Source of the DNA: Aporrectodea caliginosa
Taxonomy: Eukaryota > Annelida > Clitellata > Crassiclitellata > Lumbricidae
Length of the DNA stretch: 64,000 nt
Reading direction: 5' to 3'
Assembly: GCA_020284085.1 (NCBI GenBank)
Contig: JACEVL010000081.1
Location: 1,323,501 to 1,387,500, forward strand
The translations under genes and the position numbers were made by a program. Each line of letters starts with the position of its first letter. The stretch's first letter is position 1. This document shows positions 10,475-20,901 of this stretch, piece after piece. The notes below the pieces were generated by a model, which was not told where the DNA came from, made no database searches, and saw nothing but the letters and a program-made list of their open reading frames with translations.

Positions 10475-11619
10475 ATATTTTATATGTACAATAAATTTAA
10501 ACAGTACGACTGAATACACTTAGAAACCACCAAAAATGCAAACTAAACCGAATACTCCATTTCGCTAAGGGGATACTCATGTATGGGGATACTCTATTTC
10601 TGGACACCGGCACCTCTTCTTTCCCACTTCGACCTCTGAATCACAGCATCCGGGCCTGCACTAGCCTTAATGCGGCCCTGTTATATATATACTTTCACGT
10701 CCTGTTTCTAACTGCAGCGGTGAAAGATCTTTCAGTCAACTAAAGCGTATCAAAAATGCTTTAAGATCTACGATGGAACCAGATATATAACTAATTTAAC
10801 ACTTATGAACATTGTGAAATTATACAACCACTAGATTTTCAGGATTTTGTTGACAGTTTCTCTATTTTGAAAGCACGTGGCAAACAGTTTTAAATTAATA
10901 AATATCTATTCTATCATTTAAATTTAGTCAAAACGTTTGGTTGAACATGTATTTGGGGCCTACCAATACCATACAATTTTGGAACCAGGCCTACAAAATG
11001 TTAATCCGGCCCTGTTTGAGAGCTCACAACGCTTCTCCAAAACCCATATAGACGGTTGACTTGGTTGCTTGTCGGGCTTGTTCATGAACGAGTAACACAC
11101 CCCCCCAAACAAAATCCTGGCTACGGCCTTGCATTCCCCAACCGGAAATCACGGACAACACTTCCGCCATTCTGGTAGATAACTTAGACGAAAGGGAAGT
11201 AGGCCTACTTTCCCATTGCTTAGAGTTGCGGCACGATGAGAGAGTCCCAGTATAAACCGTCCTGGATTTATAAAGCAAACGCTCAGCGTTATAACGTAAG
11301 GACTTCCTCCTCCTTCTACGAGGTCCCACCACAGATAGCGACCCCTATAGTGACGATTTCGTGAGAGTAACGCTTATAAAGGCATAACAAAAATGACTGA
11401 AAGTTTGGGCTTGGATTACGTGGACAGCTGCCTGTGCTGCTGTGCAACCAGGAATGGAAGAGACTAAGAAGCCAATTCGTATAAATACGATGGAGCATAT
11501 GCTGCTAGAGAATTACGAGTAAAATCTTAAACTCAATGCTATAATATTATGATTAGGTAACCATCTGAATAAATTATGCGCTAAACGCGTCATTTGCCAA
11601 TGAAGCCTTACCATAATAA
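10475..11619. other. MITE-B right half, then no supported gene
   Basis: Positions 10475-10606 are the right half of MITE-B. Beyond it, two GCGGCCCTG / CCGGCCCTG blocks about 330 bp apart (10672, 11003) and a GGCTACGGCCTTGCATTCC block at 11119 look like worn transposon ends. Short minus-strand frames at 11024-11498 are not recognised. Confidence 0.4.
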
Positions 11620-11690
11620 CTGTACTTTTTGGTCGTGTTGGAGTCGGGAGCGCCTCTGAGTAGTCCTGTGGAAGGGGCAGTAGCCAGAGG
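11620..11690 (+). repeat. LINE 3'-end fragment
   Basis: The segment TTGGAGTCGGGAGCGCCTCTGAGTAGTCCTG is the recurring 3' end of a CR1/L2-type LINE seen also near 20110, 45690 and 51620. It is truncated before any simple-repeat tail. Confidence 0.5.
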
Positions 11691-11733
11691 AGGAGCCCAT
11701 TTTAGCAAAATGTGGGGCATTTTCGCAATTTAT

Positions 11734-12000
11734 TTATGGCCCAAAAACATACCGGGTTTCGGCGGTTATGCAGGTCAAACGGCGCCTAAAAGTGGCGTAC
11801 CGATCTGGAGCTCTAGGCATTATGCCTAAATCCACAGGGAGCCCATTCCAGATTGCAGGGCCAGCAACAGAAAAGGCACGGCGCTGCATAGATGTCCGCG
11901 ACCGGTGAACAAGAAGGTCAGCCTGCTTAGAGGAGCGAAGAGAGCCACGGCGCTGGACACTCAGGGTGGAACAGCAGAGCTCCTGTAAGTTTATCCTTCG
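11734..12000 (-). pseudogene. LINE reverse transcriptase C-terminal fragment
   Basis: On the minus strand the frame reads LRSSKQADLLVHRSRT, then RRAFSVAGPAIWNGLP, then a YATFRRRLT block. This is the conserved carboxy end of CR1/L2-type LINE ORF2. Only about 85 codons remain, 5' truncated, so it is inactive. Confidence 0.65.
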
Positions 12001-12004
12001 CCAT

Positions 12005-12195
12005 AGGTCCTTCTCTGTGGAATGGACTTCCTCCACCGGTTCGCTCTGCCATCTTTTCTGGTAGTCTCTCCTCATCTTTTTCTAAACTAAAATCCTGCCT
12101 TTTCCTTCGGATTGCTCGTACTGGGAGCGCTTCTGAGAGGCTTTTTCTGTGAGAAGCGCTTTATAAATAGCCAAATACAATACAATACAATAAAC
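12005..12195 (+). pseudogene. LINE ORF2 C-terminus and 3' end with (ATACA)n tail
   Basis: The plus strand encodes a LWNGLPPPVRSA block, then a 3' end AGCGCTTCTGAGAGGC...AAGCGCTTTATAAATAG and an AATACAATACAATACAATA tail. It lies head-to-head with the previous LINE fragment. The tail marks a target-primed insertion. Confidence 0.6.
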
Positions 12196-12299
12196 AGGGC
12201 CCACCTGCTATGCAGCGCCAAACCAAGGCAGAGATCTGGTAAGTGATCCGCTGCGGGAAAGGGAGCCAATGCAAGACATCCCGCATGTAATCTGTGACA

Positions 12300-12546
12300 T
12301 GGCCGAATCTTGGGTCACGGCCAATTTTATATAGCGCCCCTCCGAAGGAGCGCTATATAAAATTTATGAATGAATGAATTAAACTACTCTACAGTAATTT
12401 TGCTTACGTTTGTTTCGAACAAGGATATAATCCAGTTGAAGATAGATGAAAAATATCAATTTGATGTAAAATCAAATCAGTGTATTACACAAATATATTC
12501 CATCCAGAGAAACATAAGTATGTGCAATTATTTACAACATGCAGCT
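12300..12546. repeat. Inverted LINE 3' tips and AT-rich spacer
   Basis: At 12328-12365 TTTTATATAGCGCCCCTCCG meets GGAGCGCTATATAAAA as an imperfect palindrome, followed by (TGAA)n. This fits two LINE 3' ends joined tip-to-tip or a snap-back copy. The rest to 12546 holds no gene. Confidence 0.5.
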
Positions 12547-14432
12547 TTGGGGTGTCCAAGTATACATGGGGGGAAAATTATTTTCTCTGATTCGAATGCA
12601 CATAGGCTCATTTTGTTCCTTTTACAATATTATATCATCTGCCAAAAAGTTCAGCAATTAAATAACTTTTAGAGGTTGCTCAATGAGGCCAAAGTTCTAG
12701 ATGTGAAGAACGGCACCAATACGGAGGATCCAAAGGCAATGTTGACAGGATTGCTCTCTGTGGTATAGGACATAACGTAGATAAGATACTCGGAGTAATT
12801 AAAATTCCTTCTGGCACTGCACAGGCACCAGCTAAGGCTGCATTACGATTGAATCTTTGTGATGTTGCAAGTTGCAACAGATGTAGGCATGTGCTTTGAT
12901 ACAACGGCATCAAACACAGGGACAAAGCGTAGCGCTTGTACATTGCTGGAACATTTGATGCAGACAATGTGTTGCACTTAGCATGTCAACACCACATGCA
13001 TGAAATCATCATTGGTGAATTTTGTGCAGTATTGCATGGCCACTGGCCAGTCATGGACCAAACATTGCTCTTTTCAACAGATTTTAAAAGTTTCGGTCAA
13101 ACAATCAACCAAGCAAGCTACAAATCTTTGAATGACTTCCGACTTGATAACGTGCTGCGGCAACAGCTTCGCAAAGAAGTATGTTAATTTTTGCAAGCTT
13201 TCCTGTCAGACAGCAATGCGTATTTACCACGAGAAGATTACAAAGAATTGATCGAGCTTACACTTCTAATTTCAGACTGTCCCCTCCAATCTCCCAAACA
13301 TTACCACTTCTGGCCGCCAGGAGCTTATCATATGGCAAGGTGGATGGCTAAAGTTATTAATTGCCCTAAATCTACCTCTTCCGTGATGAATTCAAGCTTA
13401 CCACTAGCGAGTTGGAGAATCTTAGAGTTTTGCATTTTTGCAGCACATATTTACGTTCTTGTCTGTCAGCGACGGTATCTCATTCCACGCAGTGGGTGCC
13501 GATACCGCATTTTACTAAATGCTGCTGTTCCAAATGATCAAACGGTACTCTGAGTTTCTTATATAAACAAGGTGTGTCACAGGCTGCAACTAAAAAGCTA
13601 CAAAACCACCTGGACTTGTGCCACTGTCATTATTTTCTGCGAAGGTTTCCATTGAAGATTATAGTTAATGGTTCAATCAATGATCCAGAGTGGAAGTGAC
13701 TGGAACGTTCACAGGATTAAGGCAACATATGACCAGCTGAAGAACAAGACATTACATGAATTGGTGATTTTCTCTTCAACTGTTGTCTTGAAATCTGTTG
13801 GAATTAGCATAAATACTTTGTCAGTCGACGATCCAAATGCCTGGAATGAGATACCGTCGCTGACAACCAGCATAACAGTCATTAAGTCGCTAAAAGTTGT
13901 TAATGACTCAGCACAACATTCATTGGCTTTGACGAGTACAAACTCAGTACATTTTACCAATCGATCACAAAATCAGAGCAAGAAATGCAGAAGTTAATAC
14001 AGGTTGAGGACAACAGGAAGTGAATAGCAAATGCTCGCAAAACACGCTAAAGTCTTGTCTTACAGTCTTCGATAGCTTAATTACAAGATTTCACAGCATC
14101 CAGGAACTGGGAACAGCAAGGCTCTATATTAATTATTAGTAATATGACAATTCTGACTGAAAGCTATGAGCCTAGGAATCCCCCTATGGTTCAAACTATG
14201 ATTTGATCAGTGACACATTTATTTCAAGCTCTGTTTGTTCACAGCTGCTATTAAATTGCAGTATAGCGAGGCTTTTTATATGTTGAAACTTCAGCCTCAT
14301 TGAGCAATGAGCAACCCCCAAATGTTGACATAGAGACCTGAAATTTTGCAGGAAATTTTACTTCTGTATAAGCAACAATATTAGAGGGTGTGCAAATTTA
14401 AATTCCCAAAAAATTTATTTTGGACACCCCTA
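12547..14432 (+). mobile_element. hAT-like DNA transposon with 8-bp target duplication
   Basis: Ends are TTGGGGTGTCC (12547) and GGACACCCCTA (to 14432), inverted with one mismatch. ATGCAGCT flanks both sides (12539-12546 and 14433-14440). An 8-bp duplication and a TAGGGGTG-type tip are hAT traits. The interior carries a decayed transposase on the same strand. Confidence 0.8.
12690..14027 (+). pseudogene. Decayed hAT-like transposase
   Basis: Fragments in shifting frames follow the order of a transposase-like family common in invertebrates: GHNVDKILG and IPSGTAQ (about 12768-12830), MCFDTTASNTG (12890), LACQHHMHEIIIGEF (12975), a GAYHMARWMAKVI block (13320), KSLKVVND (about 13890), and SEQEMQKLIQVEDNRK ending at a stop at 14025-14027. 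The D-x-T-x-x-N-T-G and C-x-H-H-x-x-E positions suit an RNase H-fold catalytic core. A frameshift near 12945, a stop at 13187 and later shifts make it non-functional. The family placement relies on remembered motifs; the hAT assignment is strengthened by the 8-bp target duplication of the enclosing element. Confidence 0.7.
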
Positions 14433-14519
14433 ATGCAGCTAGAGACTAACAATATAATTAAATGTAAACAAATAACCAAAGAAAACACAACACCAACTAG
14501 TCAGGAAAGCCTATGTCAT

Positions 14520-14645
14520 CGGTGGCCCCGATGGCGCATTGGATAACACACTGGCATAGAGAGCGAGAGGTACCGAGTTCGAGCCCCGTAAAGCGGATAT
14601 GCTTTGTAGGCCGCTATTAGCGCCGTGTATTGCAGGCTGTCTCAT
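14520..14645 (+). repeat. SINE-A, plus strand
   Basis: This is the best preserved head in the window: GATGGCGCATTGGATAACAC, then GAGAGGTACCGAGTTCGAGC and GCGCCGTGTATTGCAGGC. The 3' body seen at 5215-5297 is missing, so the copy is 3' truncated or an alternative subfamily. Confidence 0.75.
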
Positions 14646-15190
14646 ATTATTAAAAAGTAATTAAAGAGTTTATTCACATCAATGACCAAATTCTGTTTTC
14701 GTGTTTAATGTATGTTTCGTAATATGTTGTGCTGAATACTTAGACTTACTTCAACGGTTTTGTAACGTGACCAGGCCTAGACTATCACCGTCGTATAGTG
14801 TGGCGACTGCAGTGTGGAAAAGCAAAATCTTACTTGTCACTTGCGGGGATAGGTGAATCAGCTGGAAGGATGTTAAACTTCTTGCCATTATCCGGTTTCA
14901 GCATGGTGAATCGGAGACCGTTCTTGTATTCTTGCACTTGGCCAAAAGAGAGAAAGGCATTTGAGAGGAAGGACACAGAGTTACAGCGTCATCAACTCTT
15001 TCAGATGGGTTCGACACGTGACAATAACTTCTCCAACCATTTAATCTTCACTTGCATGAGCATGAATGAATTGTTGTGCGACTTCAAAGTGTTCTTCGAA
15101 GGCGCTGTTTATTCTTTCTGACGTCTACCTCACTTTAAATTCAATTTGTCTGTGTTTAATAAACCTAGCGACGAATGTGTTCATTGTTTT
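14646..15190. other. No recognised gene
   Basis: A 107-codon frame at 14798-15121 (+) has no domain that I recognise and no splice context; it is probably chance. The remainder is AT-rich. Confidence 0.35.
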
Positions 15191-15194
15191 ATTA

Positions 15195-15425
15195 ATTATT
15201 TTTTCACAAATTCTAAGCTGAACAGGAGGCAGATGCAAAGAATTACGCATAAGGGTTATAAGACGAATTAACTCCATTGATCTTCCCAATGACAGTGTAC
15301 TCACTGTGGCTTCATTGACTATGGGGGGGGGGTAGCGCAAGTGGCGCAGACATTTCTGCCATAGCGTGGATTTGAATCCACGACCTCTCGGATGGCAGTC
15401 CAGCACTCTAGCCACCGCACCATAG
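15195..15425 (-). repeat. SINE-B (tRNA-derived), copy 1
   Basis: On the minus strand a tRNA-like head (GGTGCGGTGGCTAGAGTGCT, then GGATTCAAATCCACG) has a good A-box/B-box pair. A body follows with AATCCTT-like and CATTGGGAAGATCAATGGAG segments shared with the 17.4-kb copy. A run of nine G residues lies at about 15325. Confidence 0.7.
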
Positions 15426-15429
15426 CACA

Positions 15430-15645
15430 ACTCCATACAAGGTATAACGGAGGTTCATGCCTTTCGAACATAACCTTGAAAATTCGATGGCATCCAAATG
15501 GATTTCGGACACTGTATTATGAACCAGTATCCAGTGTATCGTGGAAGCGATTGAAGAAATAACGTTCAGGAGAGTACATGATAAAGCGCAATTAGCAAAT
15601 TTATAAGGTCCACCAAAACCGTTTAAAAGTTGTCTGAGGAGCACA
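15430..15645. repeat. Dispersed repeat Y, copy 1
   Basis: ACGGAGGTTCATGCCTTTCG, a GATGGCATCCAAATGG block and a GTATTATGAACCAGTATCC block recur near 16895-16995 and 57270-57400. Two of the copies directly abut a SINE-B head, so the two may travel together. Confidence 0.5.
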
Positions 15646-16025
15646 TTAACCCTAAATGGTTCCTTGGGGTGCAATCTGCACCCCATGGCCGTTTCTATGG
15701 CTACTCACGTGTTATTATTAAAATGTATGCAGTTATCTACTAGGACATTGTAAGTGTACCATTTTCCCCTATAGTCATGCATAAAACGATCAAAAAAGAG
15801 TTGACGTTAATTTTTGCCAGCTCAGGTTCATCGGGGGTGCAAATTGCACCCCCAAATTATGACGTTGATATGATGACAAATTTCAGGTAATTTGTGCTAA
15901 TTACTGCAATAATTTGCTGTGTCGTTATATTTTAGAACACTTCCTGATATTAGTTTGACCATTTTAGAATTTATTTATTTTGTTTTGCTTACATTTCAAG
16001 TAGTAGAAAATAACTAACACCACAT

Positions 16026-16324
16026 GTGGCTAGGTATTCCACAGCTGAAGCTCTTCGACTGATTATGGAAGAGGATACAGAAGTTGATGAAGACAGTGTA
16101 GTGAAGATGGAGATTATTTGCCTGAAGTTGGTACTGCCTCTGATAACGAAGATCATGTGTCCGAGGAATTCGACGAATCAGAAGATGTCAGTGCGTCTGA
16201 CGAAGAGCAGGCAAATGAACCATCGACTACACGGAATACAAGAGGAAGAGGTTTGGATAAGCCAGCCCTGCTCAGAAGACCGATCATGGATGCAATCCAA
16301 CTTATAGAACTAGACTATGGATAA
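16026..16324 (+). pseudogene. piggyBac transposase N-terminal relic
   Basis: The frame from 16026 reads ARYSTAEALRLIMEEDTEVD, and a shifted frame from about 16118 continues with an acidic Asp/Glu/Ser-rich stretch (SDNEDHVSEEFDESEDVS) and RGRGLDKP. Acidic N-termini of this make-up are usual in piggyBac transposases. A one-base shift near 16115 breaks the frame, and the catalytic core that should follow is deleted. Confidence 0.65.
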
Positions 16325-16381
16325 TTCGAAGCAGAAACTGAGGTATACCAGCTAAGGTGAAGAGGACCCAGCTGGGGACGT

Positions 16382-16483
16382 TGTCATCTGTGCCCGCGCG
16401 AGTTTGACAGGAAGACGCGCAAATTCTGCGATAAGTGCTGTAGGCCTGCTTCTGCGGCACACTCTGTCAAGTGTACTGTGTGA
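16382..16483 (+). pseudogene. piggyBac C-terminal cysteine-rich domain relic
   Basis: The frame encodes 33 codons with CHLCPREFDRKTRKFCDKCC, then an A-H pair and a final KCTV before TGA. The C-x2-C...C-x2-C...H...C spacing matches the zinc-binding tail that piggyBac transposases use to grip their inverted repeats. The frame closes (TGA) a few codons upstream, so it is an isolated relic. Confidence 0.7.
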
Positions 16484-16749
16484 CAAATGTATGTAACTGA
16501 ACGATTTAGATATGTCATTTGGAGAAAACACTGAACAGTATGTTTATATAAAATACATGGTATTCGATTACCGGTAGACAGAGCGTATCCTTGATCTATA
16601 TTCTCAAATAAATAGGGGGTGCAGTTTGAACCCCAAGGACCTGGAACGTAACTTCCTGACATGGACCCATTGAGGGTTAAAAATGAATTGTCCAGCATTT
16701 AGCGACAGGGCGTCATTGTTTATTTCTAACGGTAATTTATTTAGCTCCA

Positions 16750-16995
16750 CTCAATGTAATCAACGCAAAACATAGCGATGTTAGAGCCTTTAAGAATAGA
16801 AATATCACCAGTTGCAAAACTGTGGATTTAAACCTCTGACGAGTCTTGTTTGACAGTCTATCACCCTAACCATTAAATCATAGCGTATCCTGGTTACAAC
16901 GTAAAACGGAGGTTAATAGCCTTTCATCATGCCCATATAAAATATAGGATGGCAGCCAAATGGGTTGGAGCAACGTAGAATGAAGTGTAATCCAT
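16750..16995 (-). repeat. SINE-B degenerate copy plus repeat Y
   Basis: The minus strand of 16820-16885 gives a worn tRNA-like head (ATGATTTAATGGTTAGGGTG, then AGGTTTAAATCCACAG). Repeat Y follows at 16895-16995. Confidence 0.5.
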
Positions 16996-17139
16996 TGTTT
17001 AGCTGAACCTTGCGGATTCAAAGGCCGTTCAAATCGACTTCAACTTAAACTGACGTCGAATTCACCATACATTCAATCTGTGCGAAAATTGATTGCGTTC
17101 TAATGACAGTGTGCATGGTTGGTTGGTTGTAGTAGTAGA

Positions 17140-17369
17140 AGTTTTAGCTTGACGACCATGTGTTATAATAAAGATGATTAGCGTCGCCATCCTTCTTTTG
17201 TGCAGGCTTTGGACTGGCACTGCCAGAGAACGATAGAAAGGTGGTTGATAAATTTAAAAGATTGATCGGAGGCGTCTACAGGGACTGCATTGAGTCATCG
17301 ATGGTTTAGCGACATCTATTTTATAAGCAGTGAGCACAATTTGTACAAGAATCCTTATCCTTTGTTAAA
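17140..17369 (-). repeat. Dispersed repeat R, reverse copy
   Basis: The reverse complement of GCGTCGCCATCCTTCTTTTG and GGACTGGCACTGCC matches the GTGCCAGTCC...GGAGGAGGGCGACGCT core of copies at 17936, 20183, 24180 and 28540 (reverse). No coding sequence is seen. Confidence 0.55.
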
Positions 17370-17578
17370 CAGGAATTCAATGTAAGGAATTATGCATTGG
17401 GGGTTTTAGGACGAATAATAGCTCCTTTGATCTTCCCAATGTCAGTATGTTAGCTACTGAAGCGTTCGCAAGGGGAGCAAAGTAGAGCGGACATTTCGAA
17501 AAGAATTTCTGCAATGGTGGGAATTTGAACCACCGACCTCATGGTTAACAGCACAACACTCTAACCACTACATCACAA
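17370..17578 (-). repeat. SINE-B, copy with best tRNA-like head
   Basis: The minus strand carries GATGTAGTGGTTAGAGTGTT as an A box and GGTGGTTCAAATTCCCACC as a B-box stem, then the shared body. It may have come from a tRNA with a TAGTGGTTA D-arm. Confidence 0.7.
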
Positions 17579-17930
17579 CGAGAAGGAGAAGGAGAGGCAG
17601 AGGGGGAGAGAGAGGAAAAGGTACAGGGACAGGAATGGAAGATATATTTGAAAAGGAGCATGGACAGGTACACGGAGAGTAACAGAGACAGGGATCGGGG
17701 AAGAGACAGGGAAAGTGAGAGAGGAGGTGCAGAGACACGTACAGGCAAAAGGGCAACGAGGAGTATAGAGCGACAAAGACAGGAAGGGACAAGGAGAGGG
17801 AAGAGGAGAGGGAGGAGGAGAGGGACGAGGAGAGTCACAGGATGGGAATAGGACATGAGCAACGAGAGGAAAGAGGAGCAAGAGTGACTGCGAGAGGCAG
17901 AAGGACAGAGATAGATAAAGGGACAAGAGC
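17579..17930 (+). repeat. Purine-rich (GA) low-complexity tract
   Basis: About 350 bp are nearly pure purine on the plus strand (GAGAAGGAGA, GGGAAGAGGAGAGGG motifs). Open frames here (for example Leu/Ser/Pro-rich on the minus strand) are compositional artefacts. Confidence 0.7.
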
Positions 17931-17935
17931 AAGGA

Positions 17936-18320
17936 CAAATAATGCAGTGCTCATCTTAGACACCTTTAGCACGATGTCTAACGATGCTTTGCATTCAGCA
18001 TCTGCGTTTAATTGATTGTATTTTACTGATCCTTTGGCACTCATATGGTAGTTCCAGTCCGTAGCCTTGATAACGGAGGAGGGCGACGCTGAAGCCTGGG
18101 TCAAAGAGGTAGACGCTCAATGTCACTCTTATCATACAACGTCGTTAAACAGAATCTACAGCTACGGATGGAATTATATCTAATTAGAATACAAGTCAAA
18201 GGTCGATGTAATTGACTTTGGCAGACACTAAAACATCCTTCTCATGCCATAAATGCAGCAACTGCGTTTAATCGTATTGCCAACCAATCACGTGCTGTAA
18301 ACTGACGCCGTGAGTACCGG
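17936..18320 (+). repeat. Dispersed repeat R, forward copy and partial second copy
   Basis: It contains AGTGCTCATCTTAGACACCT, CCAGTCCGTAGCCTTGATAA, GGAGGAGGGCGACGCT and an ACAGCTACGGATGGAA end. A second partial copy starts near 18235 (ATGCCATAAATGCAGCAACT). Confidence 0.55.
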
Positions 18321-18902
18321 CTCACTTGGTCCAAATGTAATCTTCATCAAGAACAGTGGATTTATATGCCTACAACTTTGTGAATGTCAACTGTTTCATA
18401 TTTGGTCAAAACGAGCATGGCAGAGCTCAAAGGTCATAAGCCTAATGCAATTATTATAGCTAACCCAACACATAATAGAAACAGGGTTAAATCCCTCAGC
18501 ATCCGTCTGTCATTATGAAAACAGAGCCATACTACAAGGGCTGAAGGATATTGTGGCATAATAATATTAAAAACGCGCATGCGCATGGTACATGACCAGG
18601 ATCTAAGGCCTAAGACAATAATTGACGCATATTGTTAGCACGTCACATAGCGCAATTTCACTAAATCCTATAGTAGGCCTACAAGTGCTGAAATCACCAT
18701 GATTATGGTAAATCTTGGCTCATACCCGCACTAGGGTAAATCTTGGCCAGTAATAGGAGTAGAGCAAATCTGGGTAAGTGATGGGACCTATTACAGTGCT
18801 GTAGGTCTACTATGCAATATTGATTATGTTATAATTTTAAAATAAAGTATCTTATAAATGTATTATATTATCATACGCTTAAATATACTGAAAATAAGTG
18901 CT
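18321..18902. other. No supported gene
   Basis: AT-rich with a thrice-repeated GTAAATCTTGG(C/T)-like motif between 18708 and 18770. Nothing coding is seen. Confidence 0.4.
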
Positions 18903-19570
18903 TTAACCCTTATAGGGGCACGATATTATTTTCTCAACCGATTTTGGTCACCGGGGGGGGGGTAAAAAATACCCTACTGTGATTCGCATGATTCCCATGA
19001 TAAACTCCGATTTTCAAGTATAAAACTAAAAAAGTTATTTATAGAAGGTACTTCACTCGAAGGTGGCCAATGCGATTATTCTATTTCATAATTGATGCTG
19101 CCTGTCTAAACGCATTCGTCGTGTGGAATCTGAAAAACCCGCAATGGAAAAATCATAAAGGTTCAACACGTCTTGATAAGCGACGTCTTTTCCTGACAGA
19201 AGTTGCTCAAAAGCTCGTGGAGCCATTGATTACACAGCGTGCCTCCGATCCATCAATTTCACACCAACCATCTGTAGCAAAAGCCATGTTGGCGATCGGT
19301 GTACATTGTACAACCGGCACCTAGTCGATGCGCAACAAATCCAGCGAAGAAACGTGGTCGATGTCACTCGTGTCCACGTAAAGACAACAAGAAATGTGAA
19401 CACAAATGCACTAAGTGCAACAGTTTCGTTTGCGGAAAGCATGCAGTCAAAACACTTGCATAGTCTTGCTTATACTGACCACTTTCCCTCGCCGCAGATG
19501 CAGAATGACTGTTCAGTAAAATTAATGCTGAACGGTATCGTCTGTGTACATTGTAGGCCTAATATCATTG
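18903..19570 (+). pseudogene. piggyBac transposase C-terminal fragment
   Basis: TTAACCCTTATAGGGGCACG at 18903 is a left tip. A frame at 19070-19324 encodes RLFYFIIDAACLNAFVVW, then RRLFLTEVAQKLVEPLI, the last part of the DDE_Tnp_1_7 fold. A shifted frame (19341-19463) encodes KKRGRCHSCPRKDNKKC and then C-x3-C-x2-C...C-G-K-H, the cysteine-rich tail. The catalytic aspartates are missing, so a large internal deletion joins the left tip to the 3' coding end. The frameshift near 19320 also inactivates it. The right tip was not found. Confidence 0.75.
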
Positions 19571-19971
19571 AGCTTATCATGTCATAATTTAGCAGAACTT
19601 CATTTATTCATCCTAATTTGATGAAACCAAAACGATTTCTATATAATTATAATGTTCAGATACTGATAAGGAGACATTGTAACAGCAAGACACTCGTGTG
19701 TAAAGCATGCATAATGTTATGTTTATAAATTCCTGAGTAAAATAGCTACGACGTGGTTCATTTTCGTACCGAAACAATAGACCAAATCAAGACAGCGAAA
19801 ACAACGCGAATAGCACAATATGTCTCTTATGACGCTTCGCTAGACATAAACTACAGCTAACGATGGAAATATATCTAATTAAAATTGAGTTAATGAGAGG
19901 ACCACATAATGGGTCATAGCCGCCGCAGGATGTCGATAAATAATATACATAGGCCTATGCATATACTGCAA
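19571..19971. other. AT-rich spacer with a repeat-R end
   Basis: The only recognisable piece is near 19850-19890 (ACTACAGCTAACGATGGAAA), resembling the end of repeat R. No gene is supported. Confidence 0.4.
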
Positions 19972-20182
19972 CCATGCAGAACCGAGCATTCTCTGTGGTA
20001 GGCCCTAGGGTTTGGAATAGCCTCCCACGGGAGCTACGCTTGTTCCCTAGAACATGACATTGTACTGATACTTTTTATTGCCACTTGAAAACTTACCTTT
20101 TTGGCCGGACTGGAGTTGGGAGCGCTTCTGAGTAGTTACCTTGAAGGGGCGCTATATAAATTTTTGAATGAATGAATGAATA
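19972..20182 (+). pseudogene. LINE ORF2 C-terminus and 3' end with (GAAT)n tail
   Basis: The frame reads MQNRAFSVVGPRVWNSLPRE, then after a stop a HLKTYLFGRTG block. The 3' end GGAGTTGGGAGCGCTTCTGA...GGGGCGCTATATAAA carries a (TGAA)n tail. It is a typical 5'-truncated CR1/L2-type copy. Confidence 0.7.
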
Positions 20183-20583
20183 CAATACAGTGCTCGTCTT
20201 AAACACCTTGAACGCTCATTTTCCAGATGCTATAAATGCAGCCAATGCGTTTGATTTTAACTCCGCCACTGTTTGCTTTCTGACAGTGCCAGTCCCAAGC
20301 CTGGATAAAGGAGGAGGGCGACGCTAATGGTCTTTGTTACGACACAGCTAGTCATTAAACAGAAACACCACCACCATCGCTTAATTCATCCTGGCGCTAT
20401 TGAAACGTATCAATAATTTGATTTGCTGTAAAGTTCGTCTTCTTCTTCTTATGGTTCTCTGCCTGTTAGGCAGGTTCAAATGTCCAACGTCGCCACTTCT
20501 CTCGTTGTTGGGCCTCTTCTTTCAGTTTCCTGTAGCCGTTTGTCATCATCCAATCCAGTAAAGTTCGTACAAGCAATTAATTA
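20183..20583 (+). repeat. Dispersed repeat R copy and unassigned spacer
   Basis: Repeat R fills 20183-20372 (GTGCTCGTCTTAAACACCTT, GTGCCAGTCCCAAGCCTGGA, GGAGGAGGGCGACGCT). Positions 20430-20570 include TGCCTGTTAGGCAGG, a short palindrome, with no gene. Confidence 0.5.
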
Positions 20584-20901
20584 TTAACCCTCGGGCTATC
20601 CCCCCCACGGTTTTATGCATAAATTTTTTCATATGGAATATAATTTTTACATTTTAGGTAGCTGTTGCAGGTTCATTTGCGCACATTTTGAGGTAAACAT
20701 TATTTATGAACAGAATGGTATAATTATTTAGTTGTACATTATGTGAATGCAGCTCTAAATTAGGCCTACATAACTTCTAAAAACGGAACCCCATAATTAG
20801 CGATACTTTATATCATAGCGTACATTTAGTACTTTCTGGATAAACAAATATAAGATTATGTGTGTTTTTAAACTGATCTACATGTATGTATCCGAGAACA
20901 T

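Larger units (their letters stand above)
15646..16680 (+). mobile_element. piggyBac internal-deletion derivative (TTAA both ends)
   Basis: TTAACCCTAAATGG begins it and CCATTGAGGGTTAA ends it. Subterminal GGGGTGCAATCTGCACCCC and GGGGGTGCAAATTGCACCCC hairpins follow the left tip, with a GGGGGTGCAGTTTGAACCCC relative near the right tip. Inside are the acidic N-terminus and the C-terminal cysteine-rich segment of a piggyBac transposase, with the catalytic DDD core missing. Confidence 0.8.

Noticed and set aside
14798..15121. A 107-codon frame as a gene
   Set aside because: No recognisable domain, no homologous copy in the window and no splice or promoter context.
17490..17578. A functional tRNA gene on the minus strand
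   Set aside because: The head is tRNA-like but is fused to a body shared with the 15.2-kb copy and lacks a convincing cloverleaf acceptor stem.
17545..17938. Minus-strand Leu/Ser/Pro-rich frames over 100 codons
   Set aside because: They lie wholly in a GA-rich simple-sequence tract, so the frames and composition follow from the base bias.
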